Below are positions 9,455 to 19,580 of a DNA stretch of 64,000 bases, piece by piece (within the stretch, counting starts at the first letter, position 1; each line of letters begins with the position of its first letter). The position numbers were made by a program, and so were the translations under genes. Source of the DNA: Macrosoma leucophasiata (taxonomy: Eukaryota; Arthropoda; Insecta; Lepidoptera; Hedylidae); contig JAWQUS010000025.1 of assembly GCA_036365455.1 (NCBI GenBank), forward strand, positions 23,720,001 to 23,784,000, given 5' to 3'. Below the pieces are notes generated by a model. It had not been told where the DNA came from and searched no databases. It saw only the letters and a program-made list of their open reading frames with translations.

Positions 9455-10150
9455 GAACGGTGGTAATCTACGGCCCTGTAATGAGGCATGATACCGTAGG
9501 TCTTAGCGTGCGTTTACAACTGGCGAATGTGCAGCTCGCGATCTACGCACGAGTTGCCGGCGAGCTGCGCCGGTGTTTTATAGGCTCGTGCGCCAGTACT
9601 GCGCCACCTGCTCGCAGTTCGCGCGCAATCTACGCGCCGTATGCTAGCGGCTCGGGCGGCGCCAGTCGGCGCCACACCATCCGAGTCCATATTCTGTTTT
9701 CTTTTAAATGTACGATTTTGCTACCGCCGTTGTTTCTTTCTTTCCTCTTTATGGCTAATATAATAACTAATTATGCATCAATTATATTAATAGCACTGGT
9801 GTGGTCTGACATCTTCGAAAGTAAATTTACTACTTACTGCGCCAGTGAACGGAACAGTACGCGCGAGAATTGAGTGCGCGCAGATCATGCGCCGTGCGTA
9901 CTCAATATATGAGCCTCGCATAAGTTGCGCTAAAGAGGCACACCAAACTATTGCAGTAATTGTGTTAGCAACTTGCGAGCAGGTCGCGAGCTGCACATTC
10001 ACGGCGCATTCGTCAGATGTGGACGCACGCTTAGGAGTGGCAATGGATCCATATTGCAATCTCTGGTTTCATGTTCATGTTTATAGTATTACATACCATC
10101 ACTGTGAACTGTGTGCTTGTTTGCCATTTCATAACACGAAAAAAGAAAAG
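9455..10150 (+). repeat. Old family A copy split by a TIR element
   Basis: 9455-9506 (GGTGGTAATCTACGGCCC...) and 10030-10150 (GAGTGG... to TTGTTTGCCATTTCATAACA plus A run) are consecutive parts of family A, separated by the insertion at 9507-10029. The head is missing. Confidence 0.75.
9507..10029. mobile_element. 523-bp TIR element with 5-bp TSD
   Basis: TSD CTTAG lies at 9502-9506 and 10030-10034, within a family A copy. The ends begin CGTGCGTTTACAACTG and CGTGCGTCCACATCTG, and the inverted homology continues for about 50-60 bp with one indel. The interior is G+C-rich, with many GCGC/GCGCGA motifs. No transposase motif was recognised, so the superfamily is unassigned. Confidence 0.75.
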
Positions 10151-10508
10151 AAAATGTACTAAAACGCAAACGCAATGTTTGGGTTCAGTTAAAACAACTT
10201 TACAAGCCAGTCTAGCCAACGACGGTGGATAAAAACTGTCCGAAAAGTTTGCAAGCGACAACTACCCTCCTTTTTCTCTTATAATGTTTTGTTGGCTAGA
10301 AACTCGGAAATTTCCTAAGTGTATTATTCAGAGTATAGTCTTATCTTAACGTTGAAATGGTAAAACTGAAATGTATTATACTGTTACAAAATTTGGCAAA
10401 GTTTTCTGCGGTAGTAAAGGCGGTGAAAACGTCCGCTCAAAACTGTGATACGGATGTAGTAAATACCGGCGATAGTAATAAATTTATTTTTATCGGATAA
10501 AACCTAAT

Positions 10509-10557
10509 GATTGATATATATCATCACTTGATAATGTGATATATATCATCACTTCTA
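10509..10557 (+). repeat. Short tandem pair, TGATATATATCATCACTT
   Basis: Two adjacent copies of an 18-bp unit that is itself partly palindromic, separated by about 8 bp. Confidence 0.7.
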
Positions 10558-10584
10558 ATTCGTAATTTATGAGACCAGGTATTA

Positions 10585-10799
10585 TCTAACGATACTATTA
10601 TAAGTGGGAAAGTATGGACGTTTGTTTGTTTGTTGCTCAATAAAACTAAAGCGACTGAAGGGATTTCTATGAATTTTTTTCCACAGGTAGACGAATATAG
10701 GAGGTATATGGCTGTAACACAGGATACTTTTTAATTCGTACAGAGATTCTTTAAAGATTTTTTACGTACACGCGGACGAAGTCGCGGGCAACGGCTAGT
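10585..10799 (+). mobile_element. Non-autonomous Helitron
   Basis: Starts TCTAACGATACTATTATAAG. Ends with the hairpin CGCGGACGAAGTCGCG, a short spacer, then CTAGT. TC at the start and hairpin plus CTRRT at the end are Helitron hallmarks, and these end sequences are common in Lepidoptera. Confidence 0.8.
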
Positions 10800-10945
10800 A
10801 TTTTATAATTTCTACTGTAGTGCAAATGGAATGTTTGGGCTCAGCTGAATCAACTTTACTGACCACGCCAGCCAACGCCGATGGAAAAAACACTGACTGA
10901 AAACTTTGCGGGCGGCAACTACTCCCCTTCTTCTTAGCGGGTAAA

Positions 10946-11483
10946 AAACGAATACTAGCGAGATTACTCAGACGTTATAGTTGAAATTGTAAAAAATAAT
11001 AGTAACTGCTTTGATAGTAGAAAGAAAAACACAATTGCTTTGAGAACACTTAACACGAGATAGCAATATTCAAATACCCTCAAATTGGCGAGAGAGACAT
11101 AAAAAGATTAATTACAATTAAAATAGCAACTGCATTTCTTACTAGTGCTCCGCCCAGGCTCCGCACGGGTAAAATTTTACCTACATTACTTACCTAAATA
11201 AAAAGTGTTGGGAACAATGAGTGGAGGCCCCGGACTTGACTTAGCATAGTTAATTTTTAGTTTTGTGACTTTTTAAACGTAAAAATTAAGTGTTTTAGGA
11301 AATAAATGATTGAAACAGATTTACATTTACGGAATCGGAATTACATTGCGAATATTTAAATTTGAACGTTTAATAAAAAGCGAACCTCTTTTACTTTCAT
11401 GCTTTTCCTTCTAAAAAGCGACTCACTTTGGTCTGTGGTACTTTCATGTTTTTCTTTCTGTCAAATTGTTTTTTTTTAATATA
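10946..11483. other. Unassigned A+T-rich sequence
   Basis: Contains GTGCTCCGCCCAGGCTCCGC near 11143, a small G+C-rich island. No gene was seen. Confidence 0.45.
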
Positions 11484-11692
11484 AGATTGGGGAAAAAGTT
11501 TCGCATTTTATAAGATAATCAAAACATTTTTTAATATAGTTTATTTAAATTTAACTAAACTATATATGAACCATTTTGTTTGATAACCTTTTGCCATCTT
11601 GTAGGTAGGGACATGATCCCATTGCTATAAAAAATTTGGGACATCTCATCAAAATACACTAATCCACTTTTCATCACCAGTTATCAGCTTCT

Positions 11693-12098
11693 TCAAAAAT
11701 GATTCGGTCGTAATAAAGAATCACAAATGAGTACACGGTTCATTAGGTTTCTTTCAGTGAGCTCGTGAGGTATCCAAATATCGAGCTTTTTTTTGTACCC
11801 AGCTTTTTTCAAATGCGTCAAAACTGTTTTGTGATCAATTCTCAGTTCTTCAGCTACGTCGTAACTACTGATATGTCGATCTTGCTCCACTTTTTCAAAA
11901 ATGGCATCCATTTTATCCGTAATAGGGCGACCAGAGCGAGGTGCATCTTTGACATCAAAATTTCCGGATTGAAAACGCTTACACCAAATTTGTGCTACTC
12001 TCACAGACACTGCACTAGGTCCATAAACATCGGAAATTTTTTTCGCGGCTTGCGTTGCATTTTTACCTTTTTTGTAGTAAAATTTTAAAATGTATCGA
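11693..12098 (-). pseudogene. mariner transposase N-terminal half
   Basis: Reads IRYILKFYYKKGKNATQAAK (first HTH), then SGRPITDK and the second HTH region [40 protein letters not shown]. This is the paired-type DNA-binding domain and linker of a mariner transposase. The catalytic DD34D core is deleted downstream. An apparent N-terminal run of Lys codons comes from the poly(A) tail of the inserted retroposon and is not part of the gene. Confidence 0.85.
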
Positions 12099-12102
12099 AT
12101 TT

Positions 12103-12524
12103 TTTTTTTTTTTTTTTTTCTTGTTATGGCATCGCTATTACGCATATTGCCAGTGTCAAGTAAAACGATATTTCGTATTTATTTAAGCAGCGTAAAAGTT
12201 AGTATAATATAGTCATCAAGTATAATATGTAAGTATTAAGTATATAAGTTATCAAGTATAATATGTCAGTCAAGTGAGTTACAATAAAGTTATTCGAGTA
12301 AAGCGATGGCTACTTTACCAGAACATTTACAATGAAGTTTTGGAGGCAACCTGAAAGGTCGTGTTTTCGCACTGTTATTCTATTTCACTATACACGGGCA
12401 CTGTAATAAACTTATATCAAACAAAATGCCACCAACTTTATTCAATATAACTTAAAAATACACCAAGAAAATGAAATAAAATAGGAGCACCATACGCCTC
12501 TTTCAAGGTTCCCGCCAAAACTCC
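12103..12524 (-). mobile_element. Retroposed sequence of unknown origin, copy 1
   Basis: A T run at 12101-12119 (poly(A) tail on the minus strand) and a 14-bp TSD AATGTATCGAATTT (12089-12102, 12525-12538) show LINE-type retroposition into the mariner leader. A second copy lies at 12735-13343. The minus strand starts with a short open stretch reading VLAGTLKEAYGAP. I do not recognise the source transcript. Confidence 0.8.
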
Positions 12525-12734
12525 AATGTATCGAATTTCTTCATTAGATTCACTCATCTTGACAGTACGAAAAACAAATGAAAATCACACATTTGCCTAA
12601 TTTGAATTATGTTCTTTAAAATTTTAACTTGTAATGATACCAAAACCAGCCAGATACAAATACTACAGCCAAAGAGATTTTATTACAAGTTCATACATAC
12701 TATAATGTGAAAAGACTTTTTCCCCAACCTATTA

Positions 12735-13343
12735 TACAATGGCATTGCTGTTACGCATATTTCCAGTGTGAAGTAAAACGATATTTCGTATTTAAACAGA
12801 GTAAAAGCCAGAATCAGTCAGTCAGCCAATTATTTATATCAGTCAAGTAAGTCACAGTCAGTAATTCGAGTAAAGCGATGGCTACTTTACCAGAACATTT
12901 ACAATGAAGTTTGTGAGGCACCCTAAAAAGCTTTGTTTTCGCACTGTTATTATATTTCACTATACACGGGCACTTTAATAAACCTATATCAAACAAAATG
13001 CCATCAACGTTATTCATTAAGACTTAAAAATACATTAGGAAAATTAAATAAAATAAGAGAATATACTGGTGGTAGAGTTCTAGTGACGGACCCCGCGGGC
13101 TAGGCACCACCGCCACTGTTCAGCACTATCGTGTTCCCGGTCAGATGGTCAATGTACGGCCCTGTAATTTCCGGCACCTTAGGCCTCAGTAGTGGTAACA
13201 CATCTGCATTTTTACCTAGATCTTTTTGTGGGTGTCTATAGGCTGCAGTCATCACTTAACATCAATGTGAACTGCATGCTTGTTTACCACTTCCATTACA
13301 TAAAAAAGCACCATACGCCTTTTTCAAGGTTCTCGCTAAAACG
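12735..13343 (-). mobile_element. Retroposed sequence, copy 2, split by family A
   Basis: 12735-13064 and 13309-13343 match copy 1; the family A insertion at 13065-13308 separates them. It abuts the end of mariner copy 1 without a poly(A) run. A 67-codon minus-strand frame (12814-13017) is present but is shifted or broken in copy 1, so coding is doubtful. Confidence 0.7.
13065..13308 (+). repeat. Family A repeat with short internal deletion
   Basis: Head to A tail. It lacks the usual AATATACTTGCCGCTAAATG segment and is inserted in the second retroposed copy. Confidence 0.85.
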
Positions 13344-13344
13344 A

Positions 13345-13555
13345 CCCGGTTTGTCCAGCGTTGCGAAACCACCGTTTGATTCGAAGGGTCGCGGGTTCGA
13401 TCCCCGCACCGGAACAAATATTTGTATGGCCTACAGATATTTGTTTCGGGTCTGAGTGTTTGTGTATGTGTTGTATGTGTACAACGGCAACCACGACACA
13501 GGTTTATACCTACTGTGGGGCTGTGAGCGTAAGCGTATTTAAAAAAAAAAAAAAA
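13345..13555 (+). repeat. tRNA-derived SINE family C
   Basis: The tRNA-like head carries box B GGGTTCGATCCCC. A body follows with ACAGATATTTGTTTCGGGTC, ACAACGGCAACCACGACACA and GTGAGCGTAAGCGTATTT, then an A run. Other copies: 18810, 22240 (minus), 34075, 53757. Confidence 0.82.
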
Positions 13556-13856
13556 ACTCCCTATCAAATTGTTAAATCCCTCAGGCCACCAGAAAAATAA
13601 GACAATAGATTTCTTATTATTCTTGGATCCTATAGGGTCCATCTGCTGCTTCAGGGACCTTAACTTCAATCGTGACGTCAGCTGTCATCTGTCTAGAAGT
13701 TTACGTTCGGACAGCGACAAATATAAGCCAAGATTCAATTATTTTAATGTGAAGGTCTACTAAAAACCAATGAACGTCTGAGCCGGCTTAAAAGTATCCA
13801 GTGTGTTACAGCCAGAATATGCTACCTGTGTACAAATCTCCGATGACCTTTTGACC
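13556..13856. other. Unassigned sequence
   Basis: No recognised element; moderate G+C, one TGACGTCA-like site near 13674. Confidence 0.4.
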
Positions 13857-13872
13857 TATAAAATATATAATG

Positions 13873-14333
13873 TATGTATCTTCACGCCAGGTCCCTAACG
13901 GGGTAGGCAGAGAGTGTAGAGCGCCAGACATCCCGGTTCTGACAAACCTCTCGTGCTTCGTCTACCTTCATCATTCTCTTCATACATGCACGCCGATTTC
14001 TAAGACTTTTGACCCCACCATCAGACAGAACTCGACCTATTTGGTCATGGTAGGTCAGCCTTGGTCTTCCTGGGCCTCTGCAACCATCCACATTCGCATT
14101 GTATATCTGTTTAGTCATTCGCTCATTCGACATTCTTTCTTTATGCCCGAACCATCGGAGCATGCCTTTTTTCATTTTTACACCGATACTATCATTCACA
14201 CAGTCTCTTTCTTACATCTTCATTACGATCGCGATCGGTGAGTGATACACCGCAGATCTTGCGCAAAGATCTCATCTCGACCGCGTTCAACTTACTTTCA
14301 TGCTCTTTCCTGTATACCCAGCTCTCGCTTCCA
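13873..14333 (-). mobile_element. 5'-truncated LINE 3' end with 16-bp TSD
   Basis: The minus strand encodes the C-terminal end of a non-LTR RT protein: YGSESWVYRKEHESKLNAVE, RWFGHKERM, GRPRLTYHDQIGRVL, NRRACMKRMMKVDEAREVC and a SAYPVRDLA end, with a frameshift between halves. A TACATA-type tail ends the element. The flanks TATAAAATATATAATG (13857-13872, 14334-14349) are a clear target-primed TSD. Confidence 0.9.
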
Positions 14334-14349
14334 TATAAAATATATAATG

Positions 14350-14650
14350 AAGGTATAAATACAGTAAACAGTAGGTGTAAATACAACAAATTTAGTGAAT
14401 CGTCTATTTCTCACCTCTACTTAACACTTGAACGTGTTTGTTTCAGAGTGTACACAAAATTATAGCTGTGTAAACATCCAGCGAGTGTAGTAACCAAAAC
14501 AAATTCGTATTGTACAATAACTCACATTCGTACAAATTAATGATCGTGTAACAACGAGGTACAGCTCGGTACAAGTATGTAGCAATATGAGTAAAATAAA
14601 CACGATCGTTAATAGAATTACACGAATTGACTAGCGAAACAAAATTAGCA
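14350..14650. other. Unassigned A+T-rich sequence
   Basis: No gene was seen. Confidence 0.45.
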
Positions 14651-14652
14651 AG

Positions 14653-14936
14653 ATTTTTTTATGTAATGGCAGTGGCAAACATGCATGCAGTTTACATTCC
14701 TGTTAAGTGATGACTGCAGCCTTTAGACACCCACACAAAGGCCAAGGTCAAAATGCTAATGCGTTACCATTCCTGAGGCCGAACGTGTTATGCCTCTGTG
14801 CCGGAAATTACAGGGTCGTACATTACCACCTGACTGGAACACGATACTGCTGAATACTACCATTTAGCTGCAAGTACTTAGGTAATGCGGTGGTGCCTAC
14901 ACCCGCGAGTTCCGCTACTGAAGCTCTATCACCAGT
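14653..14936 (-). repeat. Family A repeat, full length
   Basis: T run at 14654-14660 marks the tail; the head ends at 14936. Confidence 0.87.
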
Positions 14937-15498
14937 GAAACTGTTATAGAACTAATGATAGTAACGCGTTAACTAACCTACCTGCTACCACTGAACTACA
15001 ACTACAATTAAGAAAATTGACAGTAAGTAGATAGACATGTCGCATAGAATCTAAAATCAAAGTCAGCAAATTTTTACCTGCCCGAAATCTAGCATCACGC
15101 AGGTAAAAATATTTTTTCCAGGGCTAAACACACTTTAGAAGTCATCAAATTTATGCATTTGTGATAATGTTATTGACAATTATCTGATAAGTTGTATCTT
15201 CTCTATTGTTCTCTTATGATGTGTTGTACCTCAATTATTGAGAAAAGTCTATTTGTAGTCAGAACTATAACTACTGTCATGTACAGAACTTTCGGCAGAA
15301 TATCTATGAATTAAATCATCTCCATTGAACCGAGTTATATAGTTAAGTATTTTTAAGCTATTGTATAGCTTCTAACGCGGGCCTTGAGCGCGGGACCGAA
15401 TTCAGAAATTCCGTAACGCAAAAAACCGGGCGCTCCGGATTACATATTTTAAACTCATTTAAAGAAAGTCATGTTTAATTTCGCCGTCCGACCTCGTG

Positions 15499-15579
15499 GG
15501 TAGCGTGGCCGAGCGGTCTAGGCGCTGGTTTAAGGCACCAGTCTCTTCGGAGGCGTGGGTTCGAATCTCACCGCTGCCA
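15499..15579 (+). tRNA. tRNA-Leu(AAG)
   Basis: Full cloverleaf. The acceptor stem GGTAGCG pairs with CGCTGCC (one G-U), with discriminator A. Box A GTGGCCGAGCGG lies in the D arm. The anticodon stem CTGGT/ACCAG has loop TTAAGGC giving AAG at 15532-15534. A long variable arm fits Leu, and box B is GGTTCGAATCTC. CCA is not encoded, as expected in a nuclear gene. A T-rich pol III terminator starts within 10 bp downstream. It reads as functional, and its mature 3' end is complementary to the gypsy primer site at 8019-8032. Confidence 0.96.
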
Positions 15580-15813
15580 AGATTGTTTTTGTTCATTTTT
15601 TTTTATTGTTTGTTTTTCCATTCAATATTTAAAAAGTGGTAAATATTAATAGAAAATTATTGTTTCATTTTTCTATTTTATTTTGTTTTGCATAATTTTA
15701 TATAATTATGTAAATGCAATAGCTTTACCGCGGCAGTCCCCGAGTGCCACACGTCTTTTTTAATTGGAAAAACAAACAGTGACTAATTAATTAGCAATCA
15801 CAAAAAATCTATG

Positions 15814-16070
15814 TATATAAAAATCAATTGCTGTTCGTTAGTCTCTCTAAAACTCGAGAACGGCTGGACCGTTTTGGCTAATTTTGGTTTTGATTGATTT
15901 TTGGAAATCCAGGGAAGGTAAGAAAATATGAAGAAATTGAAGGGAAATAGTAAAAACTACAATTTTATTTTCATACAAATAGTCCGTACTCGTATATATC
16001 AAAACTGACACATTATTTTATTGTGAGGCAATATGAAGTTTGCCGGGACAGACAGTATCTTATAAAATCC
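15814..16070 (+). mobile_element. Helitron-like element family H2
   Basis: Starts near TATATAAAAATCAATTGCTG, contains AAAACTCGAGAACGGCTGGA, and ends GAAGTTTGCCGGGACAGAC in place of the usual GCCGGGTCAGCTAGT. Relatives at 18945, 44880 and 56468 show the fuller end, which has CTAGT as in Helitrons. Confidence 0.65.
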
Positions 16071-16352
16071 AATTACATCATTATATGGAATAAGTTAGGA
16101 GCATGCCGAAAAATGCATTCAGACAGGTGCCTATTTAGAAAAGTCTGTTTTTAGTCAGGTCTAAAATTGCTGACATAAATTTATAGGAGTTTTATTCATA
16201 TTTGATCTCAAATCATCCCTATTGAACCGCGTTTACCTTATAGATATAAGGAATAAGTTACGAACATGCCAAAAAAATTCATTCAGAAATACATGTGCCT
16301 ATTTAGAAGTCTATTTTTAATCAGGGCTCTTATTGGCATACATACATGTACA

Positions 16353-16734
16353 GAACAGAGAGAAGCGCGCATGGCCTTACGATCTACACCAGCCGCGGTG
16401 GTGTAGATCGTCAGCGATCTACTAGGTCAAGCGATACAGGGCGCGGTCGGGTGTGTGATGGGTAACCGCTAGTAACAAATTAAAATGCGCGTTGCCGTGC
16501 TTTCGAAGGGCACGTTAAACCATCGGCCCTGGTTGCTATCGATAGATAGCATTCGCTAAACCTTGTCGGAGGCCTTATGGGCGGTTTGAAAACATCCAAC
16601 ACCACTTGGCCACTAACTCGTATCTTCACCAATCCGCATTGGAGCAGCGTGGTTGAGTAAACTCCAGGCCTCCCCCAAAATAGGGAGAGACACGTGCCCA
16701 GCAGTGGGACGTTTCAAGGGTTGCCATTATTGTT
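16353..16734 (+). repeat. Family G interspersed repeat
   Basis: Begins near AAGCGCGCATGGCC with a partly palindromic head (GATCTACACCAGCCGCG). It continues through AAATTAAAATGCGCG and TTGCTATCGATAGATAGCA, and ends GCCCAGCAGTGGGACGTTTC then AAGGGTTGCCATTATTG. The end is typical of a lepidopteran LINE/SINE 3' region. Three more copies: 33315 (minus), 46382, 60690. Confidence 0.75.
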
Positions 16735-16983
16735 ATATTATTTATATACAGAACGTTCGGCACAATATTTATGAATCAAATCATCCCCATTGAACCGAGT
16801 TATACGGAATAAGTTACGAGCACGTAGCAGTGACAATAGTAACGAGGTGGGAGCACGCGAGACTTCGCATGGGCCATGTATGCGACGTATGTTAACACGC
16901 AATCACTCTTGCTTGGTCAGCTTTTCTTAAGAGGTTATAATACTAAGATAAGAATATACTTAAACATGTACGACATTGTCCTA

Positions 16984-17870
16984 GAATATTGACAGATGTG
17001 ATAATTAATACAACGAAGTCGTGTTTTTTTTAATTTATAACATAAAAAAATACGGATGGTGGAGCCTCTCAATGTTGGTATTTCATTATTTTGTCCCTCT
17101 GGATTGAATGCCTAATGGCTGATGTGCATAGCACTAATTTGATTTGCCGTTCGTCCAAAGAGTTTTTACTTGAGAATTAGCGCGACTATGACTGGCCGAA
17201 TATTTAAAAGAAAAAAGTTTATTTGATATTCGAAGAAAAATAAACAAATGACGATTTTTTTTTATTACTCTCTTACCTTATCAAAGGTGAACACACGATT
17301 TTATAATTATTAAAAATCTGTGAATTTGCGCTGAGATTTGTGCCCTTTAACCTAAGTCCGAGGTGATCGGACCCTCCGGATAAGCTGGTGGAGATCAATT
17401 TATGGTCGAAGTAGACGCCGGCGTCGAGAAATAAACACCGAACCTGACCACGTGCGTCGTCAAGTACAATAACCAGATGTGCGGTACCTCGGTACAGTGA
17501 TTAATTTGGTGAGTGGCTTGCACATTTGTTATTGGGGTGTTTGATCCGGAGGGATAGGTGATTTGGTGCCGAAGTTTTGGGAGTAATCAGTTTACCATAC
17601 CCAGGACTTATACTCCGCCTTGGTGTGACTATTTACACGTTCCACCAACGGATAACCCTTAATTTTCACAATTTACCACCAACCCCCATTTATTAATAAA
17701 GGTTTAATATAGGGTTTAACGTAGAATATTGACAGATGTGATAATTAATACAACAAAGTCGTTAATTTTACAATTAAATTATATTTTTATACATTTATAA
17801 CATTAAATAATACGGATAATCCTAACTTCACAATTTACCACAAACCTCCATTTATTAATAAAGGTATTCA
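16984..17870 (+). repeat. Local tandem duplication, first unit split by insertion
   Basis: Unit 1 (16984-17056 plus 17653-17705) and unit 2 (17726-17870) both run from GAATATTGACAGATGTGATA to CCATTTATTAATAAAGGT. Unit 1 is interrupted by a 591-bp insertion with a 5-bp TSD. Confidence 0.8.
17057..17647. mobile_element. Probable solo LTR, 591 bp
   Basis: Starts TGGTGGAGCC and ends CGTTCCACCA, a TG...CA pair with inverted ends TGGTGGA/TCCACCA. TSD ACGGA lies at 17052-17056 and 17648-17652. The interior has no ORF but has AATAAA signals. Size, ends and TSD fit an LTR left by LTR-LTR recombination; a small TIR transposon is the alternative. Confidence 0.7.
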
Positions 17871-17899
17871 TTAGTATCTCCACTTTTAATCTTTTAGAC

Positions 17900-18073
17900 C
17901 AGAGGTTCCCAAACTATTTCTTCTTGTAGACCCCTTTCTATTTTCTTTTGGTTTCCGTGGACCTCCTCCTTGCTACATTTATATCATATTCCCATACTTC
18001 CAACGCCTACGTAGACCCCCATTGAGTCCCATGGACCCCAGGGGGTCTATATGGACCACTTTGGGAATCACTG
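17900..18073. mobile_element. hAT-type MITE, 174 bp
   Basis: Perfect 8-bp TSD TTTTAGAC (17892-17899, 18074-18081). Ends CAGAGGTTCCCAAACT and ACTTTGGGAATCACTG are imperfect inverted repeats with the CAG(A/T)G start usual for hAT MITEs. Confidence 0.93.
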
Positions 18074-18433
18074 TTTTAGACGATACGAAGTTCGTCGATA
18101 CAGTTAGTTTTTTTTTTAAAGTTTTTATTTTTTTAAGTAAGACTGACTCGAAACTTGTTCCACATGTTCCTTCGAACTAGAGACAGCAGATAAGTAAAAT
18201 AAGCTATTAAATTTTTGTAATATTACAAACCACGTTGTCCTCATAAATATAAATCTAAAACACAACGAACACTGGAAAACAAAATTATCGCGAGAAGAAA
18301 TTTCCAGAGCAGCTAGTTCAGTCTAGACTGAAGCTGCAATCACGATTATACTTAGAACCACAGTTGGGTGGTGTGCCAAATTGGTACTTTATAAGGCAAC
18401 TCCACACTAGCATATGACATTTACGTTACATTA

Positions 18434-18681
18434 CAGTGCTCAACAATAAATATTGCACATCGAGCCTAAGAGACTTCGGCTTATTTCGGGTCTGTAGAGC
18501 GTTATTTCTTTCGCAGCGTACCTATTTGACGTTTGTCGACCATTTTGATCGAGTTTTGACCAATACCGGACTGTCAGTGCATACGTAGGCAGTGTGCAAT
18601 TGAGATAACGCTCTACGAAGTCGAAACTAGCCGATTGTCTCTTTTGTAGGCTCGATGTGCAATATTAATTGTTGAGTACTG
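18434..18681. mobile_element. Tc1/mariner-type MITE, 248 bp
   Basis: TIRs of about 42 bp starting CAGTGCTCAACAAT/CAGTACTCAACAAT and including TGCACATCGAGCCTA. TA duplications flank it (18432-18433, 18682-18683). No coding capacity. Confidence 0.88.
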
Positions 18682-18809
18682 TACGTTTGTGTGTAAATAT
18701 TTTTAAATAACTAGAGGCCAGCAGTGGCTTTGCACGGGTACAAGTAATATATTAAATAAATATTGCGACTATGAATTGAGATGTAAGCTAAGTCCATCAC
18801 GGACAACCA

Positions 18810-18915
18810 CCTGTATAGCCTATAGATACAGTGGTCGGGTCTAGGCGTTTATGTGCTGACAGCCAACGGCACCCACGATAAAGGTTTATCTTTGAGTGTA
18901 AGCGTATTTTATTCA
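18810..18915 (+). repeat. SINE family C, 3' fragment
   Basis: Shares CCAACGGCACCCACGATA and GAGTGTAAGCGTATTTTATT with the full copies; the tRNA-like head is missing. Confidence 0.65.
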
Positions 18916-18944
18916 TTGCACTATCTTTTTTATATTATTACTAG

Positions 18945-19070
18945 CTGATCTGGCAAACTTCGTATTGCCTCAGAATTAAATTACCTGTCAAAGGTTTGCT
19001 AGATACGGACTAGTAGTATGGGTATGTGGTTTTTACTATTTTTAAATATTTATATAAAAAAAATCGCATG
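18945..19070 (-). mobile_element. Helitron-like H2 fragment
   Basis: The plus strand reads ACTAGCTGATCTGGCAAACT, the reverse complement of the H2 end. It continues to the TTTATATAAA region with an internal deletion. Confidence 0.65.
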
Positions 19071-19309
19071 CGATAACGTAAAGCTTCCACTGCATTTGTC
19101 TGGCGATGTCTTTATTTCTTTTGCAAGCATTGTTTTATTTTCCCAATTATATACGTTTACCGATTTCGTTCTAATTTCTTTAGACAATCGTTTATCACGA
19201 GGGTAATTTAAGGAGTAATTTGCGATTTGGGCGCTGTTTTAAGGTGTATCTGGTTGTCTGTTTAGCGAATCTTATAGCAGAAATATAGTGTTTGAACAGT
19301 GAAAACGTA

Positions 19310-19395
19310 ACTTCACGCCTGTAATCCCCGAAGGGGTAGGCAGAGGTAAATGCATGCATTCAATCATGCAAACACCCACGATTCACCGGTTACGA
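19310..19395 (-). repeat. SINE family B, 3' fragment
   Basis: Reverse complement of the family end: CTCTGCCTACCCCTTCGGGG, then ATTACAGGCGTGAAGTTACG. Confidence 0.75.
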
Positions 19396-19447
19396 TTTTT
19401 TTCATATATTTTTCATACATCTTACAAAACGCACTGTCCTAAAAAAT

Positions 19448-19580
19448 TAAACTAGAGGTAGCAGGCCACTACTACGACGCTGATATCCTGGGTTCGTTTC
19501 CCGGGTCGGGGGTTATCAGAGATAATGGTGTAAAGTTTTTTATGTCTGGTTCTTTCTTTTTCAAATTTTCTGGAAATTTA
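19448..19580 (+). repeat. SINE family B, 5' fragment
   Basis: GTAGCAGGCCACTACTACG, then a box B with one change (GGGTTCGTTTCCCGGG) and TATCAGAGATAATGGTG. It lacks the first bases of the tRNA-like head and the 3' half. Confidence 0.75.

Larger units (their letters stand above)
10155..10945. repeat. Pair of ~135-bp direct repeats flanking a Helitron
   Basis: 10155-10290 and 10810-10945 share CAATGTTTGG(G) / TCAGTTAAAACAACTTTAC-like text and a GCAACTAC(T/C)C end. The left copy directly follows the family A tail. They are two diverged copies of an unknown repeat or a local duplication. Confidence 0.65.
11484..12729 (-). mobile_element. mariner copy 1, internally deleted and interrupted
   Basis: Ends GGGGAAAAAG.../...CTTTTTCCCCAACC with TA at 12730-12731. 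It is homologous to the mariner at 36189-37485 on the opposite strand. About 480 bp of the catalytic domain is deleted, from just after the first catalytic Asp motif (GDEKW) to the 3' tail. A retroposed sequence at 12103-12524 splits the 5' leader from the coding region. Confidence 0.88.
15220..16830 (+). repeat. Degenerate tandem array, ~165-bp unit
   Basis: Units share GCCTATTTAGAA(AA)GTCTATTTTTA, CAGAACTTTCGGCAGAATAT, AATCATCTCCATTGAACCGAG and GGAATAAGTTACGAGCATG. Recognisable units lie near 15230, 16080-16240, 16245-16350 and 16735-16830. The array is split by a tRNA gene, a Helitron-like element and a family G insertion. Confidence 0.65.

Noticed and set aside
13262..13669. 135-codon minus ORF
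   Set aside because: Crosses a SINE, its A run and a family A tail; chimeric reading of repeats.
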